Below are positions 17,601-25,503 of a DNA stretch of 64,000 nucleotides, piece by piece. How positions within the stretch are numbered: position 1 is the stretch's first letter; each line of letters starts with the position of its first letter. Below the pieces are notes generated by a model, which did not search any database, was not told where the DNA came from, and worked only from the letters and a program-made list of their open reading frames with translations. The translations under genes were made by a program, and so were the position numbers. The stretch is from CANHBY01 sp046342195 (GTDB lineage Bacteria; Pseudomonadota; Gammaproteobacteria; Burkholderiales; Burkholderiaceae_C): positions 20,313-84,312 of the forward strand of contig JBKDQE010000066.1 of NCBI GenBank assembly GCA_046342195.1. Reading direction: 5' to 3'.

Positions 17601-19647
17601 AGCGCCAATACCAACGGCGGTCCTCACGGATCAGTCGCATCTGGATGTCTTGAGCAGGAATCAGCTTGCCCGCCGTATCCACACGGACCAGTTCGAATTC
17701 CGCCAAACCGCCTTCCTGCACCACATCTTGCGCAAACAGCGGTCGCAAGCCCACCAAAACAGGCGCCGGCCACCATATGCGCTCGACAGAGCGCACCACA
17801 GGCCGGCCCCCAGACTCCAGCAAGCTGAAGCTGGCCCTGATTTTCATGGGAGAAGCCACACTGCCGGTTGAGTAGGGCACATCCACCGAGGCCTTTCCCT
17901 GCTCGTCCAGCGCCAGTTCCTCCATGGCCTGACGCTCGCGTGCCGAGTCATCACCCACATCGCCAAAGTAAAAACCCGGCCAGGCTTTCGCCAAAGGACT
18001 GCGCAAGCGTTCAGTCACCACGTTTCCGAGCAATCGGTTGCCAGAGGCTGGAGATCCATAAAGGTAATCGCCTTGAACCTTGACAGTCAGGGGCTGCTTG
18101 TTGAGCAATATCCTGTCAGGAGCATCAAGCGCCAGCTTCATACGCTCTGGCAAAAACTCTTCCACTGAAAAACTCCACTGAGCATCGGGCTTTTTAGCCC
18201 CCGGATCGGTTTTTGCCTGCAGCAACCAGCGACCTGTGGGCGCATTCACGGGAAGGTTCCAGGCCTGCTGGTAATAGCCCGAACCGGTCGCGTGCGGCCG
18301 CACCAGTTGGGTCTGTACAGTCTCGCCATCAGGCTTTTTGAGCACCAGTGTCAAGGGGGCATCCGCGGCCCCTGGGGCCTGAGGCAACCTTTTGCCGTCG
18401 GCATCTCGCGCCAAAACAGACACAGTGAACCGCTCGCCGGGACGATAGAGATCCCTCCCCGCATACACGAACAATTTCCGATGGCGTGACGGATGGCCTC
18501 CAATGTCAAATTCAGATAAATCCAGGGCTGGCCCGCTCAGGGATAGCACCGAGAGCTCCTTGCCACGCCTGGCCAGAACCGCAACCGCTTTGGCGACATC
18601 TCCGGCAAATACCGCATGCCCCTGGGGGTCAGATTGAACTTGAGCCAGCGATTTTCCCGAAGCATCAATTAAACTCAACTCCAGCCCGCCAAGGGCCGTC
18701 CCTTTTTTGAGTGAAGTGGCAAACACATCAGTCTGTGTTGCGTGACGATGCACATGCAAGCCAATGTCGGTGACGTAAAAATAAGTCACCTGAAAATCCC
18801 ATCCAAAACGCCCCGGCTGGTTCATCACCGCCACGTAAATACCAGGCTCTTGCAGTTCTTTGATTTTCTCAACCGGCAAGAAACTCACATTGCGGCGATT
18901 TTTCCGCGAATCGGTCGCAAAGCGGCTCATGTAGACACTGGTAGAAAGATTCCTCAATTCATCCAGTTCATAGCCAGCCACTCTGCCCTTCAAGAGTAGG
19001 GCATCAGTGCCATCTTCACCGTTATCGGGAGACTCCGGATGGCTGGCACTCGATAACCGCTCACTCACACGCCTCAAAAACTGGGGCAGATCTTTGTCGT
19101 TCACGCGCAAAAACTGCACATCCACCTCCGGCATATTCACCGTCACCACCGGTAAACCACCGTTTTGCCCTGCAGGCAACACCACACCCTTGCTGGCGAA
19201 GTAAAACGACTCTGGCATGGCCTCGGTTTTCACCGTGCATTGCTGCACTGTGGCCAAGGTGGCAGAACCAGCGGCAGAAATGTCTCCAGCCAATTCCAAT
19301 CGATATTCGCGATCAGGGCTGACATAGGGCAAATAAAGCACTCTGGGGTTGTCTCCCAGAACCCACCCGCCATCTACCGATTTGGTACTCTCCTGCCCCG
19401 GAGATATCGAGACCTTGATCAGCTTGCCCCAAGCCTGGGAGCGTGCCAAAGGCTGGGTAAACATAACCGCTATGGCGGGAGCCCCGTCAAACAAGCGCGG
19501 CGTGCACCCTGCCATGGCAAAGGCCTCTGGGCTGCCGACCTCCGCCACAGATGGACGATGTTTGGGCACTCCCTTGAGCGCGAACCCAAGCACCACAGCC
19601 AGCGCCAAAAGTGCAAAAGCCGCCACCAATTTAGTGCTTGTTTTCAT
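14602..19647 (-). CDS. yfhM: Alpha-2-macroglobulin family protein (periplasmic protease trap)
   Basis: This protein of about 1681 residues has a hydrophobic N-terminal segment (residues 7-23), several MG domains, a bait region and the macroglobulin and thioester domains. The thioester motif CLEQ is present near residue 1180 (YPYGCLEQTTS), so it should trap proteases covalently. The E. coli homologue is a lipoprotein, but here I see no lipobox at the end of the signal segment, so it is more likely anchored by that helix or secreted. The start at 19647 places the hydrophobic segment at the N-terminus. It precedes pbpC in a two-gene unit. Confidence 0.95.
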   Translation of the reverse strand: MKTSTKLVAAFALLALAVVLGFALKGVPKHRPSVAEVGSPEAFAMAGCTPRLFDGAPAIAVMFTQPLARSQAWGKLIKVSISPGQESTKSVDGGWVLGDNPRVLYLPYVSPDREYRLELAGDISAAGSATLATVQQCTVKTEAMPESFYFASKGVVLPAGQNGGLPVVTVNMPEVDVQFLRVNDKDLPQFLRRVSERLSSASHPESPDNGEDGTDALLLKGRVAGYELDELRNLSTSVYMSRFATDSRKNRRNVSFLPVEKIKELQEPGIYVAVMNQPGRFGWDFQVTYFYVTDIGLHVHRHATQTDVFATSLKKGTALGGLELSLIDASGKSLAQVQSDPQGHAVFAGDVAKAVAVLARRGKELSVLSLSGPALDLSEFDIGGHPSRHRKLFVYAGRDLYRPGERFTVSVLARDADGKRLPQAPGAADAPLTLVLKKPDGETVQTQLVRPHATGSGYYQQAWNLPVNAPTGRWLLQAKTDPGAKKPDAQWSFSVEEFLPERMKLALDAPDRILLNKQPLTVKVQGDYLYGSPASGNRLLGNVVTERLRSPLAKAWPGFYFGDVGDDSARERQAMEELALDEQGKASVDVPYSTGSVASPMKIRASFSLLESGGRPVVRSVERIWWPAPVLVGLRPLFAQDVVQEGGLAEFELVRVDTAGKLIPAQDIQMRLIREDRRWYWRYDEGRGWHSGYDQEDEILEARSVAIKARTKISLPVRYGRYRLELKDPETGLTSRYRFYAGWGAQGEEALGNRPDRVQLKLEGAPFKPGDQAKLTIMPPHDGEALVTVEGDRVLYQRRVAVKTSGTRLQIAVDPAWQRHDLYISVVAFRPGSAGDRVTPARAVGLMHLPLLREDRKLKLVLAAPDKTVPEQTVPVKIKLSDAAGKPVAGADDKAIVTVSAVDVGILNITNYATPDPIDYFFGKHRFAADLLDLYGKLIEKMEGNQAKQRFGGDSSMRDTQSMPRKVRLVDLFSGPVLLDAHGEATVPLSLPDFNGTLRLMAVASTPDSYAHAQAEMTVAAPLVAELSMPRFIAPGDTATMALDVTNLSGSEQQVAVNIEAAAPLRMTGSSAPVKLADKERTVLRFQAQATDAEGLAAIKFTVSAGKIKLVREAALQVQPATPRVREVRRLRLEPQGGTKIDPTLADALWPGSAVVGLTISNKPPIDVSSAVRGLLMYPYGCLEQTTSSAYPLVFIDEAAAQAFKMTPLSREERASRLDVAFGRLAGMQQSSGGFGLWAARSPYEAWLSAYVTGFLQDAREAGFAVPESMHQRAMASLLEQFQKAPGQQIKLPKDVHRDAQGRIADDRDLNTLQLAHQRLADAAHAGFILAREQKAPLATLRTLHDQYRANARSPLVLVHLSLALKLMGDEARAKVALDEAMRLAYGLGGSGQGYGEWYDEWLGDYGSRVRDYAMAYGLLHRFKISHAQRENLLLELSHDFDKKRYFSTQERLALFLAARSAGGSAESSWQAEAKIGGKAETLTGQASQQRTIDVADFKRGLSLVNQGSEALFVEVAVEGYPIKPLPPRDDLIKIDRTWWTPKGEAVTGRQFKIGDMLVVRLRVNSKQPIKDGLIVDRIPAGMEIENLNLSQGVQASEFNVDGVNVGQAMVDQRIKHVEFRDDRFVVAAQINQGKLDVFYVLRVVTPGKFVVPASFAEDMYRPEIQGVGKTEADVTVINPE

Positions 19648-19826
19648 ATTGAATGGAGTCCTTGTTTTTACGGCGACGATCACCACACGCCTGTGTGTAA
19701 CCTCAGCTTGATCATTTTAAAGATGCCATCAAGCACAGGGCCAAAATAGCGATAAACCAGGCCCCTTGCTCAGCTTTTTGTTTTGTCGTGTTGCATGAAT
19801 TCACCGTAAAGCGTGCAGCTGAACTG

Positions 19827-19858
19827 CAAACTCGAGTTTGAATCGCTTATGCTAAGCG
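19827..19858. promoter_or_regulatory. Two tandem dyads upstream of pntAA
   Basis: Two perfect inverted repeats stand side by side in the divergent region: caaactcgagtttg (19827-19840) and cgctta, 3 bases, taagcg (19844-19858). They end about 30 bases before the pntAA start. They could be operators for the pnt operon or leader hairpins. The remaining intergenic sequence (19648-19826) shows nothing I recognise. Confidence 0.35.
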
Positions 19859-19889
19859 GCTATTTGCTATTTTTCCTCAGGAGATACTC

Positions 19890-21005
19890 ATGTTGATCGG
19901 CGTTCCGCTAGAAACGGCTCCCGGAGAAAGCCGCGTTGCGGTCACCCCTGAAACAGCCAAAAAACTGGTGAGTCAAGGCCATACCCTCCGCGTTCAATCT
20001 GGCGCAGGGGTTGCCGCCAGCGCCCCTGATTCTGCCTACACCGCTGTGGGCGCTGAAATCATCGATGCGGCAGGTGCCCATGGGTGTGAATTGGTTCTAA
20101 AGGTTCGTGCGCCCACGCCGCAGGAGTTACCTTTTTATAAACCCTCCTCGATTTTGGTCGGCATGCTCAACCCTTTTGATCGCGAGGGCCTTCAGCGCCT
20201 CGCTGAGGCTGGCCTCACAAGCTTTGCCCTGGAAGCCGCCCCCCGCACCACACGCGCCCAAAGTATGGACGTGCTCTCCAGCCAGGCCAACATTGCAGGC
20301 TACAAGGCCGTCATATTAGCTGCTCATCACTATCAACGTTTTTTCCCCATGCTCATGACTGCCGCTGGAACGGTCAAAGCTGCCAGAGTGGTGATCCTTG
20401 GTGTGGGTGTGGCCGGACTCCAGGCCATCGCCACCGCCAAACGTCTGGGCGCCGTGATCGAAGCCAGTGATGTACGGCCCAGCGTGAAAGAACAGGTCGA
20501 ATCGCTTGGGGCCAAATTCATTGATGTACCTTTTGAAACCCCCGAAGAAAAACAAGCGGCTGAAGGTGTTGGTGGCTACGCCCGCCCCATGCCCGAAAGT
20601 TGGCTCGCTCGCCAGCGCCTGGAAGTTGCAAAACGTGTGGCCCAAGCCGATGTTGTTATCACCACAGCGCTCATCCCAGGCCGATCTCCGCCCGTGCTGG
20701 TCACCCCAGAAATGGTGCAATCCATGAAGGCAGGCTCCGTCATTGTCGACATTGCTGCGCCTGCCGGAGGCAACTGCCCCCTGACCGAAATTGGCCAGAC
20801 CGTTGTCAAGCAGGGGGTTACGATCGTCGGGGAAACCAATTTGCCTGCACTGGTTGCCGCAGATGCCTCCGCCCTGTATGCCCGCAACATTCTGGAGTTT
20901 CTCAAACTTGTGATCACCAAAGAAGCCAGCTTCCACATACCCACTGATGATGACATCGTGGCGGCTTGCCTGATGACGCAACAAGGTGAGCTTAAACGGC
21001 CATGA
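19890..21005 (+). CDS. pntAA: NAD(P) transhydrogenase subunit alpha, part 1
   Basis: This 371-residue soluble NAD(H)-binding domain I of proton-translocating transhydrogenase begins MLIGVPLET and then shows ESRVAVTPETAKKL, typical of the family. The nucleotide-binding segment is ILGVGVAGLQAIATAKRLG (about 168-188). The alpha subunit is split, as in many alpha- and betaproteobacteria, with the membrane part encoded at 21451. AGGAGA precedes the ATG. The operon continues with panD, overlapping by 4 bases. Confidence 0.96.
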   Translation: MLIGVPLETAPGESRVAVTPETAKKLVSQGHTLRVQSGAGVAASAPDSAYTAVGAEIIDAAGAHGCELVLKVRAPTPQELPFYKPSSILVGMLNPFDREGLQRLAEAGLTSFALEAAPRTTRAQSMDVLSSQANIAGYKAVILAAHHYQRFFPMLMTAAGTVKAARVVILGVGVAGLQAIATAKRLGAVIEASDVRPSVKEQVESLGAKFIDVPFETPEEKQAAEGVGGYARPMPESWLARQRLEVAKRVAQADVVITTALIPGRSPPVLVTPEMVQSMKAGSVIVDIAAPAGGNCPLTEIGQTVVKQGVTIVGETNLPALVAADASALYARNILEFLKLVITKEASFHIPTDDDIVAACLMTQQGELKRP

Positions 21006-21415
21006 GCAGCAGCACACGCCCCTCTCCGATCAGCAGCCCCCCTCCTCCTTCAAGCCGGATGATGCTGCGTGCCAAGTTACACCGCGCCACGGTAACCGAG
21101 GCCGACCTGCATTACGAAGGTTCTTGCGGCATTGATGCCAGCCTGCTGGAGCAAGCCAACATCCAAGAATTTGAGCGCATCGAAATTTACAACATCAACA
21201 ATGGCGAGCGTTTCTCCACTTATGCCATCAAAGCCACGCCCCGGTCCGGCGTGATCTCCTTGAATGGCGCCGCTGCTCGGCGAGCACAGGTTGGCGATCT
21301 CCTCATCATCTGCACTTATGGCCCGATGACTGACGAACAAATCAGTACCTATCAACCCACTGTCGTGTTACTTGACGAAAAAAATCAAATCAAAGAAGTG
21401 CGTCAATTCCGTTAA
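21002..21415 (+). CDS. panD: Aspartate 1-decarboxylase (PanD)
   Basis: This pyruvoyl enzyme makes beta-alanine for pantothenate and coenzyme A. The cleavage site Gly-Ser is in HYEGSCGID (G-S near residues 43-44 of this form), matching the E. coli type. The conserved NNGERFSTYAI and NGAAA motifs follow. From ATG 21002 it has 137 residues; the family start is nearer the internal ATGs at 21059 and 21062, which would give 117-118 residues, but those lack a ribosome site. The first ATG overlaps the pntAA stop and has AAGGTGAG upstream. The extra 19 residues are Ser/Pro-rich. Its place between pntAA and pntAB is unusual. Confidence 0.93.
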   Translation: MSSSTRPSPISSPPPPSSRMMLRAKLHRATVTEADLHYEGSCGIDASLLEQANIQEFERIEIYNINNGERFSTYAIKATPRSGVISLNGAAARRAQVGDLLIICTYGPMTDEQISTYQPTVVLLDEKNQIKEVRQFR

Positions 21416-21450
21416 CTCTTCAGCATCCATCCCTTTGTTAAAAATCTACC

Positions 21451-21759
21451 ATGGAAATTTCTCATACCGTCACCAACCTTATCATCTTTGTTTTGGCCAT
21501 CTATGTGGGCTATCACGTCGTCTGGACCGTCACTCCCGCTTTGCACACGCCCCTGATGGCCGTCACCAATGCCATTTCGGCCATTGTGATCGTGGGGGCA
21601 ATGCTGGCAGCGGCTTTAACAGAAACCACTTTGGGAAAAAGCATGGGGGTATTGGCCGTGGCTTTGGCTGCGGTCAATGTTTTTGGTGGCTTTCTCGTAA
21701 CGCGACGCATGCTCGACATGTTCAAGAAAAAAGACAAAAAAACGTCCAGCACCCACTGA
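21451..21759 (+). CDS. pntAB: NAD(P) transhydrogenase subunit alpha, part 2
   Basis: This 102-residue membrane part of the split alpha subunit has three hydrophobic segments (about 8-27, 35-60 and 63-85) and a Lys-rich tail. It forms the proton channel together with PntB. The N-terminal MEISHTVTNLIIFVLAIYVG and central HTPLMAVTNAISAI stretches are characteristic of this subunit. The ribosome site is weak, so translation may depend on the upstream gene. It is 35 bases after panD. Confidence 0.94.
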   Translation: MEISHTVTNLIIFVLAIYVGYHVVWTVTPALHTPLMAVTNAISAIVIVGAMLAAALTETTLGKSMGVLAVALAAVNVFGGFLVTRRMLDMFKKKDKKTSSTH

Positions 21760-21827
21760 TTTTCATCCACACACACTTGGGCCCTTTCACCTGAGGCCCC
21801 CCTTCCCTTCTTGCCGGAATTTCGCTC

Positions 21828-23252
21828 ATGAGCCCCAATGTCGTCACTCTGCTGTACCTCGCTGCCAGCGTGTGCTTCATCCAAGCACTCAAAGGCCTGA
21901 GCCACCCCACCACTTCCATCCGCGGCAACATCTTTGGCATGGTCGGTATGGCCCTGGCCGTTATCACCACTGCAGCCTTGATTTATCAACTCGCCGGGGA
22001 ATCCACTCAGGGCCTGGCTTACGTTTTGCTGGGTTTGCTGATCGGCGGAGCCTCTGGATCCATCATGGCCCAGCGCGTTGAAATGACCAAAATGCCCGAA
22101 CTGGTGGCCTTCATGCACAGCATGATCGGCCTGGCCGCAGTCTTCATTGCCATTGCTGCCGTGGTTGAGCCCAAGGCCTTTGATATTGCAGAAACAAGCG
22201 CCCAGATCCCGGTCGGCAACCGGCTTGAGCTTTTTTTAGGGGCAGCCATTGGTGCCATCACCTTCAGCGGCTCCGTCATTGCCTTCGGAAAACTCTCTGG
22301 AAAATACAAATTTCGTCTTTTCCAAGGGGCTCCCGTTCAATTTGCCGGACAACATGCCCTCAACCTGGTTCTTGGGCTGACAACCCTGGCCCTCGGCCTC
22401 TATTTCATGATTGCCGGAGATTGGACCACTTTCATGGTTCTGCTGGGTCTCTCCTTTATTTTGGGCGTGCTCATCATCATTCCCATCGGCGGCGCTGACA
22501 TGCCTGTCGTTGTTTCAATGCTCAACAGCTACTCAGGATGGGCCGCAGCCGGCATTGGTTTTTCCCTGAACAATTCCATGCTCATCATTGCGGGCAGCCT
22601 GGTCGGTTCCTCGGGTGCCATTCTGAGCTATATCATGTGTAAAGCCATGAATCGCTCATTTTTCAATGTGATCTTGGGTGGCTTTGGGGGGAATTCGAGC
22701 ACTGCCGCAGCAGGGTCTACCGTGCAACGCTCTGTCAAAAGTGGCAGCGCTGACGATGCAGCCTTCGTCCTGGGTAATGCCGAAACCGTGGTCATTGTTC
22801 CAGGGTACGGGTTGGCGGTTGCACGCGCTCAACATGCCGTCAAAGAATTGGCCGCCAAGCTCACGGCCAAGGGAATCAACGTGAAGTATGCCATCCACCC
22901 TGTCGCAGGGCGTATGCCAGGCCACATGAACGTGCTGCTTGCCGAAGCCGAAGTACCCTATGAACAAGTCTTTGAAATGGAAGACATTAACGGTGAATTT
23001 GGCCAAGTTGATGTTGCCATCATCCTGGGGGCCAATGACGTCGTGAACCCCGCTGCTCACATCAAAGGAAGCCCCATCTACGGCATGCCCATCTTGGAAG
23101 CCTACAAGGCCAAAACCATTATTGTCAATAAACGAAGCATGGCCGCTGGCTATGCGGGCTTAGACAATGAATTGTTTTACATGGATAAAACCATGATGGT
23201 GTTTGGTGATGCAAAAAAAGTCGTGGAAGACATGGTCAAAGCTATCGACTGA
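21828..23252 (+). CDS. pntB: NAD(P) transhydrogenase subunit beta
   Basis: This 474-residue protein has an N-terminal membrane domain with about nine hydrophobic segments (to residue 270) and a C-terminal NADP(H)-binding domain III. The latter shows VIVPGYGLAVARAQH (about 324-338), HPVAGRMPGHMNVLLAEA, and the GANDVVNPAA motif. It completes the enzyme that drives NADPH formation from NADH using the proton gradient. It is the last gene of the operon; the next gene is convergent. Confidence 0.97.
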   Translation: MSPNVVTLLYLAASVCFIQALKGLSHPTTSIRGNIFGMVGMALAVITTAALIYQLAGESTQGLAYVLLGLLIGGASGSIMAQRVEMTKMPELVAFMHSMIGLAAVFIAIAAVVEPKAFDIAETSAQIPVGNRLELFLGAAIGAITFSGSVIAFGKLSGKYKFRLFQGAPVQFAGQHALNLVLGLTTLALGLYFMIAGDWTTFMVLLGLSFILGVLIIIPIGGADMPVVVSMLNSYSGWAAAGIGFSLNNSMLIIAGSLVGSSGAILSYIMCKAMNRSFFNVILGGFGGNSSTAAAGSTVQRSVKSGSADDAAFVLGNAETVVIVPGYGLAVARAQHAVKELAAKLTAKGINVKYAIHPVAGRMPGHMNVLLAEAEVPYEQVFEMEDINGEFGQVDVAIILGANDVVNPAAHIKGSPIYGMPILEAYKAKTIIVNKRSMAAGYAGLDNELFYMDKTMMVFGDAKKVVEDMVKAID

Positions 23253-23304
23253 TATCAGGGCTTACCCGAATTTTGCAGGTCCGACTGAGCCTTTGACAGT
23301 CACC

Positions 23305-23892
23305 TTAATTCAAGGTGCTTGTCCAGCTCAGCGGCCAACGCCCATCACGCCAATGCCTTAACCACAGCAAACCAATCAGGGTCTTTGCATCAGTTAAAAG
23401 CCCTTGAGCAGCATAAGACTCCAGCTCATCGATGGAGGCCGTGGCAACCTCGAGAAACTCACCTTGATCAAGCTGAGAGGGTCCTGCCCTGAGGCCCTGG
23501 GCAAACCAAACCTCAATGCCCTCATCAGAGTAGGCAATCGCATTATGAAGAATGCCCGCACGGGCCCACTGGCCGGCCCGATACCCTGTTTCTTCGAGGA
23601 GTTCTCGCTGCGCACAGGCTAAAGCCGACTCATGAGGGTCGAGTTTGCCCGCAGGAAATTCAATCATGACCCGTTGGAGCGGATAGCGAAACTGACGCTC
23701 AATCACCAAGCGGCCATCGTCCAAAATAGGAACAATCATGACGCCACCCGGGTGAACAATGTACTCACGAATACCAATTCGCCCATCTGGAAGACAAACT
23801 TCGTCTCTTTGAATTTGCAAAAATGTACCTGAGTAGACAGATTCACTGCGAATCAAAAATTCCATCAAATGAGAATCGTCATTGTGAGGCAT
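23305..23892 (-). CDS. NUDIX hydrolase, ADP-ribose pyrophosphatase type
   Basis: This 195-residue protein has a NUDIX box at about 81-104: GKLDPHESALACA followed by RELLEETGY. An upstream FPAGKLD and downstream AYSDEGIEVW resemble ADP-ribose pyrophosphatases (NudF type), which hydrolyse ADP-ribose and related sugars. It is 30 bases downstream of nuoN and co-directional. This arrangement, a NUDIX gene after nuoN, is common in Burkholderiales and may link to NAD(H) metabolism. Confidence 0.85.
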   Translation of the reverse strand: MPHNDDSHLMEFLIRSESVYSGTFLQIQRDEVCLPDGRIGIREYIVHPGGVMIVPILDDGRLVIERQFRYPLQRVMIEFPAGKLDPHESALACAQRELLEETGYRAGQWARAGILHNAIAYSDEGIEVWFAQGLRAGPSQLDQGEFLEVATASIDELESYAAQGLLTDAKTLIGLLWLRHWRDGRWPLSWTSTLN

Positions 23893-23922
23893 ATTTTTTT
23901 CGGCTCACAAGCCGATGATGGG

Positions 23923-25413
23923 TCAAGAACTGAGGGCCTTGGCCAAAGCTTCAGAACACAGCGCCATCAGCCCACCCGGGACAATGCCCAAAACAATCGC
24001 AGCCAATCCATTGATGGACAAAACTGCTTGAACATCAGCACCTGCGACAATCGGCTGCTCATGGACAGGATCATCAAAATACATCACCTTCACCACGCGC
24101 AAATAATAAAAAGCCCCGATCAGCGATAAAACCACGGCGACAACAGCCAAAGCAATGTAAAAAGAGTGGCCGGTAGAAACCAAGGCCTGAAGAACCGCCA
24201 GCTTGCCATAAAAACCTATCGTTGGAGGAATGCCCGCCAAAGAAAACATAAACACCCCCATGATGGCTGCAAACCAAGGGTTTCGACGGGCCAAGCCTTT
24301 AAAGTCCTGGAGCTTGTCACATTCAAAGCCATCCCGTGACATCACCATGATGATGCCGAATGTGCCAAGAGTGGTTAGCACATAACTGACCAGATAAAAC
24401 AGCGCAGAGCCATAGCCATTGGCAGCAGAGCTTGTATTCAAATCGACCACCGTGGGGGTAAATCCCAGCAGCATGAAGCCGATCTGGGCAATGGTCGAGT
24501 AAGCCAACATGCGCTTCAAATTGGTTTGTGCAATGGCAGCCAAATTACCCACAAACAAAGATATAACCGCCACAAACATCAGCATTTGCTGCCAGTCAAT
24601 CGCCAAGCCAGACATGCCTTCCACAAGCAATCGAAATGTCAGGGCAAATGCCGCCAACTTGGGTGCCCCAGCAATCAATAAAGTGATGCCCGTAGGCGCC
24701 CCTTCATAAACATCAGGCACCCACATATGGAAAGGAACCACGCCCAGCTTGAAACATAAACCCGCAACCACAAACACCAGACCCAACACCAACACTGCGT
24801 TATTGATCAAGCCTGTCGAAATGGTATTAAAAACGACGGGGATCAGCAATGAGCCCGTGGCGCCATAAACCATCGACATCCCGTAAAGAAGAAAACCGCT
24901 GGCCAAAGCTCCCAGCACGAAATATTTCATCGCGGCCTCGGTGGATTCAGCCCGGTCTCGACGCAAAGCGGTTAAAGCATACAGAGACAGGCTCATGAGC
25001 TCCAGGCCCAAATAGCTCACCAAAAAATGGTTCGATGAGAGCATGATGAAAATACCCAGCAACATGAACATGGAAAGAGTGAAAAGTTCACCCTTGATCA
25101 AACCATGAATCACAGCATAGCCTCGGGCATAAACCAAGCTGACCATCAGGGCAACGGTGGCAAAAAAACCCAAGAGTCGGCCCAGTGGATCAACAACAAC
25201 CATCCCACCCATCGCATAACCAGCATCCGTGCGGTCAAAAAGAGCCCATTGAACAAGTGCCACACCCGCCAGAGAAAACTGAGTCAGCCAATAAGTCATG
25301 GATCGCTGAGGATGCTTGCTCCACAGATCAGCCACAATCACCAGGAGAGACAGACAAAGAAGCGCCACTTCTGGTAGCAAGGCCACAAGGTTGTTCAAAA
25401 ATTGCGCATTCAT
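23923..25413 (-). CDS. nuoN: NADH-quinone oxidoreductase subunit N
   Basis: This 496-residue antiporter-like membrane subunit of complex I has about 14 hydrophobic segments. It contains the conserved Lys-bearing AFALTFRLL and LKRMLAYSTIAQIG stretches (about 280-325). The start at 25413 (MNAQFLNNLVALLPE) matches the family length; the upstream 27-codon extension is hydrophobic but atypical. The gap from nuoM is 90 bases, the largest in the distal half of the operon. Confidence 0.96.
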   Translation of the reverse strand: MNAQFLNNLVALLPEVALLCLSLLVIVADLWSKHPQRSMTYWLTQFSLAGVALVQWALFDRTDAGYAMGGMVVVDPLGRLLGFFATVALMVSLVYARGYAVIHGLIKGELFTLSMFMLLGIFIMLSSNHFLVSYLGLELMSLSLYALTALRRDRAESTEAAMKYFVLGALASGFLLYGMSMVYGATGSLLIPVVFNTISTGLINNAVLVLGLVFVVAGLCFKLGVVPFHMWVPDVYEGAPTGITLLIAGAPKLAAFALTFRLLVEGMSGLAIDWQQMLMFVAVISLFVGNLAAIAQTNLKRMLAYSTIAQIGFMLLGFTPTVVDLNTSSAANGYGSALFYLVSYVLTTLGTFGIIMVMSRDGFECDKLQDFKGLARRNPWFAAIMGVFMFSLAGIPPTIGFYGKLAVLQALVSTGHSFYIALAVVAVVLSLIGAFYYLRVVKVMYFDDPVHEQPIVAGADVQAVLSINGLAAIVLGIVPGGLMALCSEALAKALSS

Positions 25414-25503
25414 TGGGTTCTGGGGCACGCAGGAAAAAATAAAAAAACGGCAGCTAGCCAGCAAAAATCCCGACTGACCACCAGATGAATTCAAACTATC
25501 GTT

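Noticed and set aside
17104..17871. Long plus-strand open frame inside the macroglobulin gene
   Set aside because: It is antisense to a well-supported gene, and its residues show no family features and have a biased His/Arg/Pro composition typical of shadow frames.
20316..21017. Minus-strand open frame of 233 codons across pntAA
   Set aside because: It is antisense to pntAA, whose motifs are clear; its His/Gly-rich composition is a frame artefact.
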